From: Uloborus plumipes
Lineage: Eukaryota; Arthropoda; Arachnida; Araneae; Uloboridae
NCBI GenBank assembly: GCA_038373865.1
Contig: JAXGGA010005823.1
Coordinates: 1-64,000 of the forward strand
Direction of reading: 5' to 3'
DNA: 64,000 nucleotides
Numbering within the stretch: the stretch's first letter is position 1; each line of letters begins with the position of its first letter. The notes below the pieces were generated by a model, which searched no databases, was not told the DNA's origin, and worked only from the letters and a program-made list of their open reading frames with translations. Shown piece after piece: positions 1 through 10,903 of the stretch. The position numbers were made by a program, and so were the translations under genes.

Positions 1-334
1 TTTTTGTTTTAGAAGCAAAAATTGGTAAAAAGGAAAGATGAAAAGTAATTACATCATCTAAAAGGTTTATCAAACAATGAAATTTTTAACTAAGATTTTT
101 ATAAAAAAGAAAATATTTAATTAGGTCCTCACATCATACCGGATAACCCTCACATCAATTCCGGATATTCCCCACATCAATACCGGATACTTAGCCGGAT
201 ATCCTGCAAAAATCTTCCGGATATCCGTATCCGGGGCGGTCAGCCGGATCGGATATCCGGAAGTACCGGATACTTAAAATATCAGCCGGATAGGCCGGAT
301 ACCGGATAGTTACCGGATATCCGGTCCATCCCTA
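1..334. mobile_element. Terminal part of a hAT element, cut by the window edge
   Basis: This stretch is nearly identical to the right end of the complete hAT element at 28304-34165 (compare 33841-34165). It ends in CCGGTCCATCCCTA, the same terminal inverted repeat. It is packed with CCGGATATCC-type subterminal repeats, which in hAT elements are typically transposase binding sites. The next 8 bases (335-342, GTTTAAAT) would be the target duplication, but the partner copy lies outside the window. It was inserted into a copy of the repeat family seen again at 62915-63580. Confidence 0.8.
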
Positions 335-650
335 GTTTAAATCAACGGTGTTCAAATAATAATATTATTTTTTACTTTTTAGAGCACTTGCCGATTGAAG
401 TTCTGAAGTCGGTACATTTTTTTTTTCAAAAATATTTTTACTTTATTCTTTTTAGTGCAAGTGTACTTCAGAAATAAGATAATGTTTCCATTACGAAACT
501 TCACCTAATTTTCTCAAGTAAATGCTCTATGAAATAAACTGTAAAAAAAAAAGAAACTATCAACGCGTCTAAAATTTTAAACGATTGACGCTAAAAACTA
601 ATCCTTGTTATTTTCTGGTATTTATTTGTGTAGGTACTAGTTTAATCAAA
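335..650 (+). repeat. Interspersed repeat, same family as 62915-63580
   Basis: The segment from the hAT end to about 650 matches, in reverse orientation, 62915-63235. Shared landmarks are a GGTGTTCAAA start, ACTTTTTAGAGCA, AAGTCGGT, a T-run, a reversed AGACGCGTT/AACGCGTCT block and a final ACTAGTTTAAT. No coding potential is seen. The class is unknown. Confidence 0.65.
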
Positions 651-689
651 GTCATTTAAACATTAACTGCTTTCCAACTAATTTATATA

Positions 690-1327
690 GGGGCATTTCA
701 AGGTATTTGTGACACTGGGGTGTCCGTAACAAAACTTTTTAAAAGTTTAAAATTTTTATATATATTGAAAAAATACATTCTAAAGTATATGAATATCATA
801 TAACACTTTATATTATGTTTGTAATTGCACTCAGAACATTGAAATGCAATTTTCACTGTTACGGACTCTACATTGAATTTTTCTTTAAATCTGGCTTAAA
901 CCGATTTTTAAGCCAAAACTGGTACTTGAGACAGATAAAGTAAAGGCTCACCTCTAATATAGCTAACAATTTTAATCAAAAAAGTGTGTTCTATAAAAAA
1001 TTATGGATTGTAAAAATGATGACTGTAGAGTCCGTAACAATAATTAGAATAAAAGTTTAGTTTTTAAAGAAATATTCAATGGTAGGTTGGTTTTATTGGT
1101 TTTTATGGCGCAAGAGCCTCAAAAATATTCAATGTAGAGTCCGTAACAGTGAAAATTGCCTTTTCAATGTTCTGAGTGCAATTACAAACATAACATAAAG
1201 TGAACTATGAAAACAATATGATATTTAAAAACTTTAGAATGTACTTTTTAAATATATATAAAAATTTTAAACTTTTAAAAAGATTTGTTACGGACATCCC
1301 TATGTTACAAATACCGTGAAATGCCCC
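690..1327. mobile_element. Foldback MITE with long inverted repeats and TATA target duplication
   Basis: Starts GGGGCATTTCAAGGTATTTG and ends in the reverse complement of GGGGCATTTCACGGTATTTG. The two arms (about 690-880 and 1130-1327) pair over roughly 190 bp. It is flanked on both sides by TATA (686-689 and 1328-1331). The motif TCCGTAACA occurs in both arms and once in the centre (near 725, 858, 1031, 1138, 1288). No open frame of note. The 4-bp duplication with GGG termini fits what I recall of the Sola superfamily; that assignment is inference. Confidence 0.75.
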
Positions 1328-1377
1328 TATATCAAAGCAATATTAGTTTCTCGCGATAGAAATCTATCTATATACAC

Positions 1378-2139
1378 TAGGTGGCCAAAAGTATCCGGAC
1401 ACTTTCAAAAATTCACATTTTTACATATAGCTCGAGAAATAAGTGATCAATTGTTCTTTAACTTTAGTCATACAAAATATAGGCTTCACCGAACATTTCC
1501 AAGTTGAAATTAAATTACCCTTGGAATTGGGGGGTCGACAAGAAGGGGGGTTGAAAGTAAAACCGCTTTTTGACCATAACTCTTTGAAAATAGCTCGGAA
1601 TAAGCTATAAATTTCAGTAATTAATTAGCATACTATGTATAATGACTGTACAAATTTTTATGAACGTACCACTCTTACTTTCGAAGATATGAAACATTTT
1701 TTAAAAAATGGCAATTTTATTTGAAGGGTTTTTGCTCATAACACGCAGAGTTTTTTATCAAACCTTATCAAAACTTCAGGAAAAATGACAAAATACAAGA
1801 GAAAGAACATACTAAAACGGTAAATAAAAATATTAAAAATCCGATGAGATATGAACGTTAAAAGGAAATATTTTTTCACGGCGCATGCGCGAACGACAGA
1901 AATTTATAACTACAAAAATATTGTACTCTGATTTATACTTCATCTTATAAAAAAAGTTTCAGTTGAATATCATGAAAATTGAAAAGGATAGCGATCTAGT
2001 GAGCTGTATTTCATTCATTCGCAGACAATACATAAAAAGTGAGGGTCTGTCCACAAAGAGCTATTTTTAAATTAAAGGTTATTGCGTCATCGTTCAAAAC
2101 CAAAGTTTCAGGGGATGTCCGGATACTTTTGGCCACCTA
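1378..2139. mobile_element. Tc1-like DNA transposon or MITE
   Basis: TAGGTGGCCAAAAGTATCCG at the left is matched by its reverse complement, CGGATACTTTTGGCCACCTA, at the right, with the TA target at both edges. The terminal sequence resembles Tc1-family ends. No transposase frame survives in about 760 bp, so it is a non-autonomous or decayed copy. Confidence 0.75.
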
Positions 2140-2275
2140 CGTATAAGGTCTTTTTGGCCGAATAGGCGAAATGTGACTTCTATGCCGAATATAAATTTTC
2201 AAACTGTATACAATTTAACATTGAAGAAAATGCTCAATTGTTACCACACTATTTGTGGAGAACCCCTTGCCATTT

Positions 2276-2366
2276 ATGTATTGTCTGCGAATGAATGAAT
2301 TACAGCTCACTAGATCGCTGATATCTTTTTCAATTTTTACGATATTCAACTGGAACTTTTTTTATA
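2276..2366 (-). repeat. Inverted fragment of the neighbouring Tc1-like element
   Basis: About 90 bp here is the reverse complement of 1945-2033 inside the Tc1-like element; both contain the GCAGACAATACATA block and GTGAGCTGTA or its complement. It therefore forms a hairpin-capable pair with that element. Confidence 0.65.
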
Positions 2367-2569
2367 TATTTTTCTTCCAATTTTGAAGGGATAGAGTAAT
2401 AGAGATAAGCCTTTAAACTTACAAGTTGATACAGTTTAACACATTTAAATATGAGTATTTTCCATCAAAAATTACAATTAACAATGAATTATCAATTCAA
2501 GGCTCACCTATTTCATTTTAGCATGAAATACGTTAAAAACAATTATTATTAGCTATGTTGTATTAAAAA

Positions 2570-2592
2570 GCACCCGGGCAACGCCGGGTAAT
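2570..2592 (-). repeat. Short fragment of the CCCGGCGTTGCC repeat family
   Basis: CACCCGGGCAACGCCGGGTA is the reverse complement of the start of the LINE-like repeats at 8711 and 22997. The rest of 2370-3300 shows AT-rich sequence without a recognisable gene. Confidence 0.4.
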
Positions 2593-3331
2593 AAGCTAAT
2601 ACTATATATACGTGAGCCGTTATCTGTTACCAGTATTAGATGAAGATAAAAATGCTAAAAAATGAATTCCATTGTGTAATTCAGAGGAGCCTTACATTCA
2701 AAATTGTCATCATTAATATTACTGTGATTACGATTTATATTTCCTTTGATATCTGCAGGATCTCGTTATTAAACTAGGACCATGAGACCATGGAACTAAC
2801 TGAAAGGAAATCTCTTTCAAACAAAAAAATAATTTTTGAAGTAGGTCCAGGCGTCTTCGAGTAATCTTATAACATACAAAAAAAAAAAAAAAATCTCTGA
2901 CGAATTGTATAACCTCCTACTTTGTTGAAGTCGGTTAAAAATAGTTTTTTAATGTAAAATTTGTTTAGCAGCGAGAAGAATGAATAAGCAAGAGTTGCAA
3001 GATTCCACTTGAACAAACAAGCACCAAACTCAGTTAATAAAAACACTGTAAAATAAAAAAAAGAAAGCGAAAAAAGAAAAAAAGATTATTCTGGAATTAA
3101 ATACAGATTACTTGCTATTTAGGTATATTGTGAAAAACGAACGGTTTGCAGAAAACAAGAATTTTAATATAACAAGTAGAAAGATAACACAACATTAAAA
3201 CATCGTAGCGGATTGAAACTAAAAAACGTGAAACGTAGTGATAGAAATTCAAAAGACTTAGAGTGTTGCCAAAACTGCTATAGCACAATAATGAAAGCAG
3301 AGCTGTTGCCAGATGCTCGACTTTCAACAAG

Positions 3332-3679
3332 GTACGCTATATGTATAGCTTTTGTTTCCTTTTTATTATAATAGTAATTATGTTGCGTTACAGTAATTAC
3401 CACACCGTTATCAATGTCAACCTATTCTCAAAAGAAACATTCTTGTTCATGCTCTCACTAGAGTTTATGCTTCGTTTTAGACTTTTGAATAGTGAACTTA
3501 AACTTTAGACTTTCGATAAGAAAAGTGACCGCGGCGAAGAAAAAGGGCTCGCAGGATAACGCTAGATAAGATATAAAGATATATCAGTTTACTTTTCCAT
3601 TCATTTATATGAGGTCCCTGAAAATGAATTACTGCCTTACATATTTTATCCCTTTTATTTTTATATTTCTGTTTTGCAG
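3332..3679 (+). other. PGM2: Possible 5' UTR intron of PGM2
   Basis: A pyrimidine-rich tract ending TTCTGTTTTGCAG at 3679 is a strong acceptor shortly before the PGM2 start. A matching donor could be CAAG/GTACGC at 3331/3332. The acceptor is convincing on its face; the choice of donor is a guess, and the promoter would lie upstream of it. Between the acceptor and the PGM2 start there is no other ATG. Confidence 0.35.
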
Positions 3680-3813
3680 CAATATCGCTGTTTACTTGAG
3701 ATTTAAGCTACCGGCAGCTCATCTACTTTGCACTGTTACCTTAAAATACCCCGAAGTTGGTTGAAGATTTTGTTCTGCTTCAGTGCTTAGTGTATACTAA
3801 TAAAGACGGCAAA

Positions 3814-5715
3814 ATGAACCCGTCAGACAAATCAAGTGACAAAGGGAACCCGTTAACTTTAGATCCGAAAACGCGGGAAATAAAAGGTTTTGAAATGCAA
3901 GATGAAGATCTACAACGGAAAATGTGCAATTATATCCTTTCCAATCGAGCTGTTGGACATACAAGTCATGAAGTGGAATTGAAAGACATGTTGAATAAGC
4001 ATGATTATGAAGGGCTAAATGCAATAATGAAGAAGAGACTTACATTTGGAACTGCTGGAATACGTGGTAGAGTTGGCGTGGGATTTTCAACCATGAATAA
4101 TGTAGTAATTGTTCAAACAACCCAGGGTATAGCAGCTTTGCTTGATAAAGAGGATAAAACAAAAGGAGTTGCAATTGGATATGATAATCGAAATAACAGT
4201 AAAGAGTTTGCTGAATTGACCGCCACTGTATTCCTGAAGCGAGGATTCGTAGTTCACTTTTTTTCTGGCATGGTACCGACTCCGTTTATACCGTTCACTG
4301 TTAAAAAGCTGAATTGCCTGCTTGGGATTATCATCACAGCCTCTCACAACCCGAAGCAAGATAACGGATATAAAGTGTATGGACCAAACAGTGCTCAGAT
4401 TTTGCCCGAATTTGCTGATAGAATACAAAAAAGCATATTGGATAACCTTGAGGTGACTATTAGTAGCGCGGATAGATTGCTTATACATACATCTACTTCA
4501 GTACATGACCCCTTAGCTGACATGGATCATTTGTATTTTGAAGATTTAATTAGTTCGGTAAATACTAAGTGTATGTCACACACTGCAATAAAAATCACAA
4601 CTACCGCCCTACATGGTGTAGGTCATTCATTCTTGAAAAAAGCTTTGCAAAAATCAGGATTTTATAGTTGGTTTCCTGTTCCGTCTCAAATGCGTCCAGA
4701 TGGGGATTTTCCCACAGTGAAATTTCCGAACCCGGAAGAGAAAGAATGTCTGGCTCAGGCAATTGCCCTTTCTGATGAAAAGGGGTGTACCTTGATATTA
4801 GCTAATGATCCAGACGCTGATAGACTCGCTGTTGCTGAAAAACTTCATGACAAGAGCTGGCACATATATTCTGGAAATGAAATCGGGGCTTTACTTGGGT
4901 CGTGGCTGTGGCAAAAATGTCCTCCCGAAAAGAAGACCATTCCAAGCAACTGCTGCATGATATCCAGTACTGTATCATCAAAAATATTGAGGAGCATTGC
5001 AGAAAAGGAAGGATTTACCTTTTATGAAACTCTGACTGGATTTAAATTTATGGCAAACAAAGCTGCTGAGGCAGAAGAACGTGGATTGCACTTCGTGTTT
5101 GCTTTCGAAGAAGCAATTGGATTTATGTGCTCTACAAGTGTTATGGACAAAGATGGAATCAGAGCTGCCTTGTTGGTGTTTGAACTAGCCGCATACGCCG
5201 AGCGAGAAAATAAACTCCTGTATGATTTGTTGAAGGAGACCTACTTAACGTATGGCTATCATTTTGCATTAAACTCATATTTTATCTGTCCTGATCCTCA
5301 AAATGCAAGTAAGATGTGTAATAATCTTCGACATTGGAATGGAAAACGTGAAACGTATCCTGACCACTTAGATCTACCAAAGGATAGAGACGATATATCG
5401 TTCAAGTATGAAGTTGTCCATGTCAGGGATCTAACTACTGGATATGATTCGAGGACACCCGATAAGCTCAGCAGTCTGCCAACCGACTCATCTTCGCAAA
5501 TGATCACTTTTTACTTCGGCAATGGAGCAGAAGCAACAATTAGAACGAGTGGAACTGAGCCAAAAGTGAAGTACTACACCGAAGCTATCCATCATGGTCC
5601 TGAAAGTGAATGGCAATCTTGCCGTGATATGCTTTCTTTGTTGGTAGAGTTAATGATTGAGCAATGGATGCAACCTCAGAAGTATCATTTACTCTCACGC
5701 CCTAAAGAAGCATAA
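3814..5715 (+). CDS. PGM2: Phosphopentomutase / phosphoglucomutase-2
   Basis: Cytosolic enzyme of the alpha-D-phosphohexomutase superfamily. The animal PGM2 branch interconverts ribose-1-phosphate and ribose-5-phosphate and also works on glucose phosphates. The 633-residue frame has the family landmarks in order: TFGTAGIRG near the N terminus, TASHNPKQDNGYKVY with the phosphorylated Ser177, the metal loop DPDADR (Asp332, Asp334, Asp336), SGNE (from residue 353), EEAIG (432-436) and the phosphate loop RTSGTEPK (577-584). It ends with a PQKY-type tail as in vertebrate PGM2 (about 612 residues). The ATG at 3814 is the first in-frame ATG, has A at -3, and is the first ATG after the likely acceptor at 3679. 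The frame stays open upstream to 3745 without an ATG. The coding region has no intron, which suggests an old retrocopy that gained a UTR intron, or intron loss. All motifs are intact, so it is probably functional. PGM2L1 (glucose-1,6-bisphosphate synthase) is the main alternative. Confidence 0.95.
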   Translation: MNPSDKSSDKGNPLTLDPKTREIKGFEMQDEDLQRKMCNYILSNRAVGHTSHEVELKDMLNKHDYEGLNAIMKKRLTFGTAGIRGRVGVGFSTMNNVVIVQTTQGIAALLDKEDKTKGVAIGYDNRNNSKEFAELTATVFLKRGFVVHFFSGMVPTPFIPFTVKKLNCLLGIIITASHNPKQDNGYKVYGPNSAQILPEFADRIQKSILDNLEVTISSADRLLIHTSTSVHDPLADMDHLYFEDLISSVNTKCMSHTAIKITTTALHGVGHSFLKKALQKSGFYSWFPVPSQMRPDGDFPTVKFPNPEEKECLAQAIALSDEKGCTLILANDPDADRLAVAEKLHDKSWHIYSGNEIGALLGSWLWQKCPPEKKTIPSNCCMISSTVSSKILRSIAEKEGFTFYETLTGFKFMANKAAEAEERGLHFVFAFEEAIGFMCSTSVMDKDGIRAALLVFELAAYAERENKLLYDLLKETYLTYGYHFALNSYFICPDPQNASKMCNNLRHWNGKRETYPDHLDLPKDRDDISFKYEVVHVRDLTTGYDSRTPDKLSSLPTDSSSQMITFYFGNGAEATIRTSGTEPKVKYYTEAIHHGPESEWQSCRDMLSLLVELMIEQWMQPQKYHLLSRPKEA

Positions 5716-6425
5716 AAGAAAAAGGATAAAGTAACTGAAAGTGTCCTTGCATTTACCACTATTTCTCTATGTAAGTTAGTATGCTTTCAATTTTTTAAAA
5801 AGAAAACGATATTCGCGCTTGAAACATATTTTGAACAGTAACGTAACTGGAGACGATCACAGCCTTTTTGATCTGTTTAATTCTAAATTGAGTTCATATG
5901 GTGAAAAAACAATTGTGTACCTAAAAGACTAGTCATGTTATGTATAAAAAAGTTCTTTTTTCTTCTCATTTTCATTTTAAATCTTTGCTTTTAGTATAAA
6001 TGTTCTTTGGATGTAGGCTAAGAGACATAATACAGTGATTTAAGAAGTCCTTTTTGTTTGGGCACAATTATTTTCGTTTAATTTTTAAGTACTAAAAGTT
6101 TCCCTAATGATTGAAAGAGCAATGTCTGAGTTCATATCGCTATTTTAGAAAAAAATATTTTTCTGTTTTAAAATTGTTCGTGCACCTTAAATTTCTATCA
6201 CGTTTTTCAATATTTATTTACGTATTTAAAATATCTAGTTAGTGCTTCACTTAAAAATAGAATTCTGTGTTATAGTACAGCATTTCTTAAATTGTGTTCC
6301 ATTGTTCCATGAGGATTATACTTAAGGAATCCGCGGTACTTGCATTCTTTCTTTTGATGCATTTCAAATTAGTTCACTTAAAAATCAATTAACTCCTCTT
6401 CAAAACTAAAAAGAGAGAGAATAAA
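5716..6425 (+). other. Probable PGM2 3' UTR
   Basis: AT-rich sequence without open frames follows the stop. The clearest poly(A) signal is AATAAA at 6420-6425; earlier variant signals cannot be excluded. Confidence 0.35.
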
Positions 6426-6648
6426 TTGATGACAAAACTACTAGTTTGGCTTACCATTTACTAAGTTAGGTCTGAGTTTCCTTTCTGGGTAGCTACTATA
6501 AGGAATGAAATTACATTCTGTAACAAAAAAAAATCGACGTAAACTGGAAGGAATTGTCAGAATGAAACTAAATTTCATTCACACCTAAGGACAAGGTGTT
6601 GAGCAGGCCAGAAAATGTAACAATGTAGTGAAGGAAGATCTATACTTA

Positions 6649-6775
6649 GGGCCAGGCTCCACATCAGCAGAAAACCTACCGAAACCGAAAATCCAGGTAC
6701 TTTCCATTTCCCTTTAAATTCAAAGTACCCGGATTTTCGGTTTCGGTTGGTTTTCAGATGATGTGGAGACAGGAA
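6649..6775. mobile_element. Small inverted-repeat element (CTCCACATCA family)
   Basis: About 125 bp that is almost wholly self-complementary: CTCCACATCAGCAGAAAACC, then ACCGAAACCGAAAATCC, answered by GGATTTTCGGTTTCGGT and GATGTGGAG. A related copy is at 7116-7247. Confidence 0.6.
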
Positions 6776-7115
6776 CTTATTGTGCATTACCGATCGTTGT
6801 TTTCTTGAAAAATTGCTCCTGGAAGCCATGAAATAAGGACCAACTGGTGTGACTGAAGTATAGCAAGCCTCAAGGTGTGAATAAATATTAAGGGTGACCG
6901 CACATACACACATATATATGCATTTAATGCGACGGCACCCCATGAAATTTCTTCTACTGTACGTGCAGTGTTTCGCTAAAAACAAAGGCAGGATTAGGGC
7001 TTTCACGGATCGTCTTCAGCGATGTTTTTTTCTTGCAAAGCTTGACCTAAAAAAAAACAGATTGCGGATAGATTTCAATTAAAACATGTGCTGATATGGC
7101 TTTGAAGACAATCTC

Positions 7116-7247
7116 TGGCCCTGCTCCACATCAGCGTAAAACGCGACCGAAACCGAAAATCCGAGTACTTTCCATAGGAACACTATGTAATCCATTTTAC
7201 GTATCTGCTTTATTTTTCTGCTTTACGTCAATGTGGCGCAGAGCCCT
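7116..7247. mobile_element. Second copy of the CTCCACATCA inverted-repeat element
   Basis: Shares CTGCTCCACATCAGCG and ACCGAAACCGAAAATCCG with the copy at 6649 and ends ACGTCAATGTGGCGCAGAGC, a looser inverted partner. The stretch from 7250 to 8500 shows only AT-rich sequence and short chance frames. Confidence 0.5.
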
Positions 7248-9518
7248 TATCCTCCTTTGATAATTGCAATACATATAGCATATCTTTGAATAATAAAGGA
7301 GTAGACTTCGTGAAGGCTATAACATCCTAGATTTTGTTGATTGTGTTGCTAACTGAAAATTATTTGAACGTATGAGGTAGTAATTGTAAAATAATGAAAG
7401 TCACCGGTTTTTTATTGAGCCTAAATAAAAAAAAATTAAGTATAAAAATTAATAGTAGATTTGGAGGGAAAAAATATACATATGATTTTCAGTGGAACGA
7501 TCAATTTTATTTCCAATCTGTTTTGAGGAAGTTTTTAGAATCTTTCACCCTTTCCTTTCTCTTCTGCTCTAAATCTGAAAAACAAAGATTATGCATTAAA
7601 TATGCAAAATCTGAAAAACAAATTAAGTTCAGTTGGACGATGTGAATTTTTGCAAATAACATGAACTAAAAAACGTAATTACTCTACATTTTTATGTACC
7701 AAATCACCAAAACGATAATGGAAGATTTCGCCGATTTTTCTTCAATAAACTTTATGAAGGAAAAAATTCTCTATTTTTCAGCAATAAACATTGTTCATAA
7801 ATTTTTTTTCTCCCGAATTTCATAACAGCAATAACATGATACAGAGTTCTGCATATTCAACTCTCGTGTTTGGAGAGGGCGTTATGCAAGTTGTGAAGGG
7901 GATACGGTGGTGAAAGCGGTATAAACAGATGCAACGTCATGTGTTGTCGAGGAACAAATTTGAAATGGTGCTTTTTAATTTAAACTAAGCAGGAATTTTG
8001 GATTCTGTTCTAATTTGGCTGATAGGATGTTCAGCTAGAAAACATCTTCACGTTGTGAAGAGCGTTCAGGATTTTTTTTTTTTACATTTCTATCCGAAAA
8101 TTGCTTTTTAGCTGCATGTTTAAATGCTAAGAACTTAGGAAATTCCTCAATGGACGCTTCTCAAGGGTGCTACAGTATTCAGCGTTCTAAAACAGCCTGA
8201 GCTCGAGCAGGTTGTGTTTTTTTTTTTTTTTTTCAGTTTAGACCTTATGATTGTGACTCTTAAGTTTGAGAGCCGAGCACCATTTTTTTTCTTACTCTGG
8301 TAAAGAATCACGTCTGTCAAATTGGAACCGAACATTAAATACATTCTGAGTAACATAAAAAAAAAAAAAAGATTCCGAATAAGCTCTTTTACAACACCAA
8401 GTTAAATTTTTGAGTCAATAGAGTTATTGCGCTAAAAGTTTATGAGAAATATCGTGTGACATCGGGAGATTTGTATCTAGGTTATGAAACGATCGTTTTA
8501 GACCAGTGGTGCTCAGCCTATACAAGCCGCATCCGGCCAGCGAAATTGATCTGTGTGTCCCGTTGTTTTGTTTAATGTTACAAATTGAAAAGCACGAGAA
8601 CTGACAATGTCACAAATTTAGAGCTCAATATTCATATATTGGTCTTTGAAAAACATGCATTTAATAAAATAAGCATTAAGTAATGATAACATCAATTGAG
8701 ATTATGTAATACTAGCAAAAATACCCGGCGTTGCCTGGGCTAATAATGATTTATAGAAACAATTCATACTCACCTTTGGTTTTTTTTTCCTGAACTCAAA
8801 ACACACCAAATTTTGGATAACTTTTTTGGGATACCTAGGATAATTTTACTCCCCTCCCTACTTTATGAAAATACATTAAGTATTATTATGTCACTAATTT
8901 TTGTCTCAGAGAAATAGCCATCAAATGCTGAGATACTATTGCTGACCATAAAATGACGCTAACAGTTTTTGAACTCAATGATTTCGAAACTAATAGGGAA
9001 CATTTGACAATTATTTGTGCAAAAACGCAAGTTAATGGTAATGTAGTCTTGTTTAAGGGTTTGATTAATTCAGTATGCAGATTACCTTACGTTTTGACAT
9101 AATTTTAAAAAGGTTTTTATTGGATACATACGGAAATATGCCAACAAAAGAAAAAATCCCCAGAAAGTGCCAAATCAACGAAAACAAATTTGAGAAATGC
9201 CGAAAGGTTGTATTTAAAGCTCCATCAAATTGGAAATAATGAACCTAATTCATTTATTAGTTGTCAATCCCATCGAGCGATTACGTTACCGATATTCTAA
9301 AACATATTTACAAAACTCGCGAAAATAATTGTCGCAGTGAATAATTCTTACTACAGAAAATACTGTAGAATACAATTTATACTACAAAATAATATTTGCA
9401 CGTTTCAAAGCACAATAAAAAAACACATTGCTTACACCACAAAATGTTTTGAATACAAATCATGGTAAAAGCTCGTTAGCGAGCGGGGGCGTGAGCGTCT
9501 CCAGTGTCTATGTAAAAG

Positions 9519-10250
9519 CAACGCCTCCTAAATACTAAATGCCTGAAACTTCCCGGTTTTTAGCACAGAGCAAGATTTCATTCTAGGTTCACGATACACT
9601 GCCATCTACCAGAGTTCTTCGAGAAAGAGAAATTAACGATTGGCTCATTTCTAAATTTAAATTTAAAAATCAACCAATCAAAAAATTTAACTCGAATATT
9701 GTTTGGATCCATCGCCAATAGCTGAAAAGTTCCCTTGGTTCACGATACACTGCCATCTACTGGAGTTCTTCCAAAAATTAACGATTGGTTCATTTCTGAA
9801 TTTAAATTTAAAAATTAACCAATCGAAAAATAACAACGACATCATCGGATTGCCGCAAGGTGGCGTTTAATGTTGAACCCATCTCTACGGTAGCGAAGCA
9901 AATGTTATAGGCATTTAGGCAGGGATTCAAGTGAAACAGGCTATCGCAAACTGCAATCGCTACTGGAAATGAATTACATTAGAACGTTTCTTGATACTGG
10001 AAATGAATTACATTAGAACGTTCATCGTGACGTTTGCCTATGAAAAACGAGCTAGATAAAACGTCACAGCCTACTTGGCGAATAAGAGGAGATGGCCGAC
10101 TGCTTGTGAGCTCTTATTGGCTCCGCTCGTAGTGACGTCAGTGCCAAGTTAAGCGGATGATAATGTAATTCACTTCCAGTAGCGATTGCATTCGAAGCGA
10201 TCGCAGTGCTGTTTCACTTGAATCCCTGCCTTAGTATTTAGGAGGCGTTG
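9519..10250. mobile_element. MITE with 26-bp terminal repeats, interrupted by a second MITE
   Basis: Left end CAACGCCTCCTAAATACTAA and right end TTAGTATTTAGGAGGCGTTG are perfect inverted repeats. With the nested element at 9918-10230 removed, complementarity extends a further 6 bp through AATGCCT/AGGCATT. Flanked by GTAAAAG at 9512-9518 and 10251-10257, a 7-bp apparent target duplication. Superfamily unknown. Confidence 0.75.
9918..10230. mobile_element. PIF/Harbinger-like MITE, TTA target duplication
   Basis: Starts GGCAGGGATTCAAGTGAAAC and ends GTTTCACTTGAATCCCTGCC; the arms continue through GCAATCGCTACTGGAA and its complement. TTA flanks both sides (9915-9917, 10231-10233), as expected for PIF/Harbinger. 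A related copy lies at 49235-49422. Internally the block ATACTGGAAATGAATTACAT is duplicated in tandem near 9970-10020. Confidence 0.8.
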
Positions 10251-10903
10251 GTAAAAGCCATGTATTAACCATGAAGCTGAAAAAAACTTTCTTTTTGATT
10301 TGACTTGAGAATAGCCTTGAAAACTTAATGCGAAAAGCGGAAATGATACACGCAATTCTAGCTATCGCCAGGGAGTTGAGATGATGCACTAAATATTGAA
10401 TTAGTTTGTTGAAAGCCTTCGCGGGTTTATGCGAAAAATGTACCTTAAATTGGAATGAAAAAAGCGCTACCAATCGAACTTTTTCGAATATCGTTATAAA
10501 CTATAGCCTATGTGTTATTCTGATGTATAAGCTACATTATGGTAAAAGTTTCATTAAAATCCATTCAGTAGTTTTTGCGTGAAAGAGGACAAACATCCAT
10601 CCATCCATCCATCCAAACATCCAAACTTTCGCATTTATAATAGTAGTAAGATTCTTTCCTGTTAACTATTTTCCCACGTTGAAAAAAGAAAAAAAAAACA
10701 TTTGAAATTTGATATGTGTTCTAACTGACGAGAATGATTTCAATATGGGGTGTAGTCCTCATGCATAAAAAAGTTGGGCACCGCTGCTTTAGATGATAGG
10801 AGGTGCAATATTAGAAAAAGTTTTCAACTAATTCTGTTACGCATTTGATCAGCATTTTTCATTTTGATTGTTATAGTCACATTTCTTTTGATTTTTGGCT
10901 CTT

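Larger units (their letters stand above)
8711..10654 (+). repeat. LINE-like interspersed repeat, copy A
   Basis: Starts ACTAGCAAAAATACCCGGCG and ends TTATAATAGTAGTAAGATTC after a CATC(CATC)n tract. It aligns along its length with copy B at 22997-24722, including the TTTTGGGATACCTAGGATAA and ATTCAGTAGTTT blocks. No reverse transcriptase frame is seen. The end resembles 3' ends of arthropod non-LTR elements, but class is uncertain. Copy A has about 730 bp absent from copy B (9519-10250). Confidence 0.6.
8504..10786. mobile_element. hAT-like element containing nested repeats
   Basis: Begins CAGTGGTGCTCAGCC and ends GTTGGGCACCGCTG, typical of hAT ends. The flanking 8-mers TTTTAGAC (8496-8503) and CTTTAGAT (10787-10794) agree at 6 of 8 positions, as in an aged 8-bp duplication. 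Nearly all of its interior is a LINE-like repeat with two more insertions, so it is non-autonomous. Confidence 0.55.

Noticed and set aside
3757..3813. N-terminal extension of PGM2
   Set aside because: Begins with TTG; no in-frame ATG lies upstream of 3814.
4087..4488. 133-codon frame antisense to PGM2
   Set aside because: Shadow of the PGM2 coding strand; no independent features.
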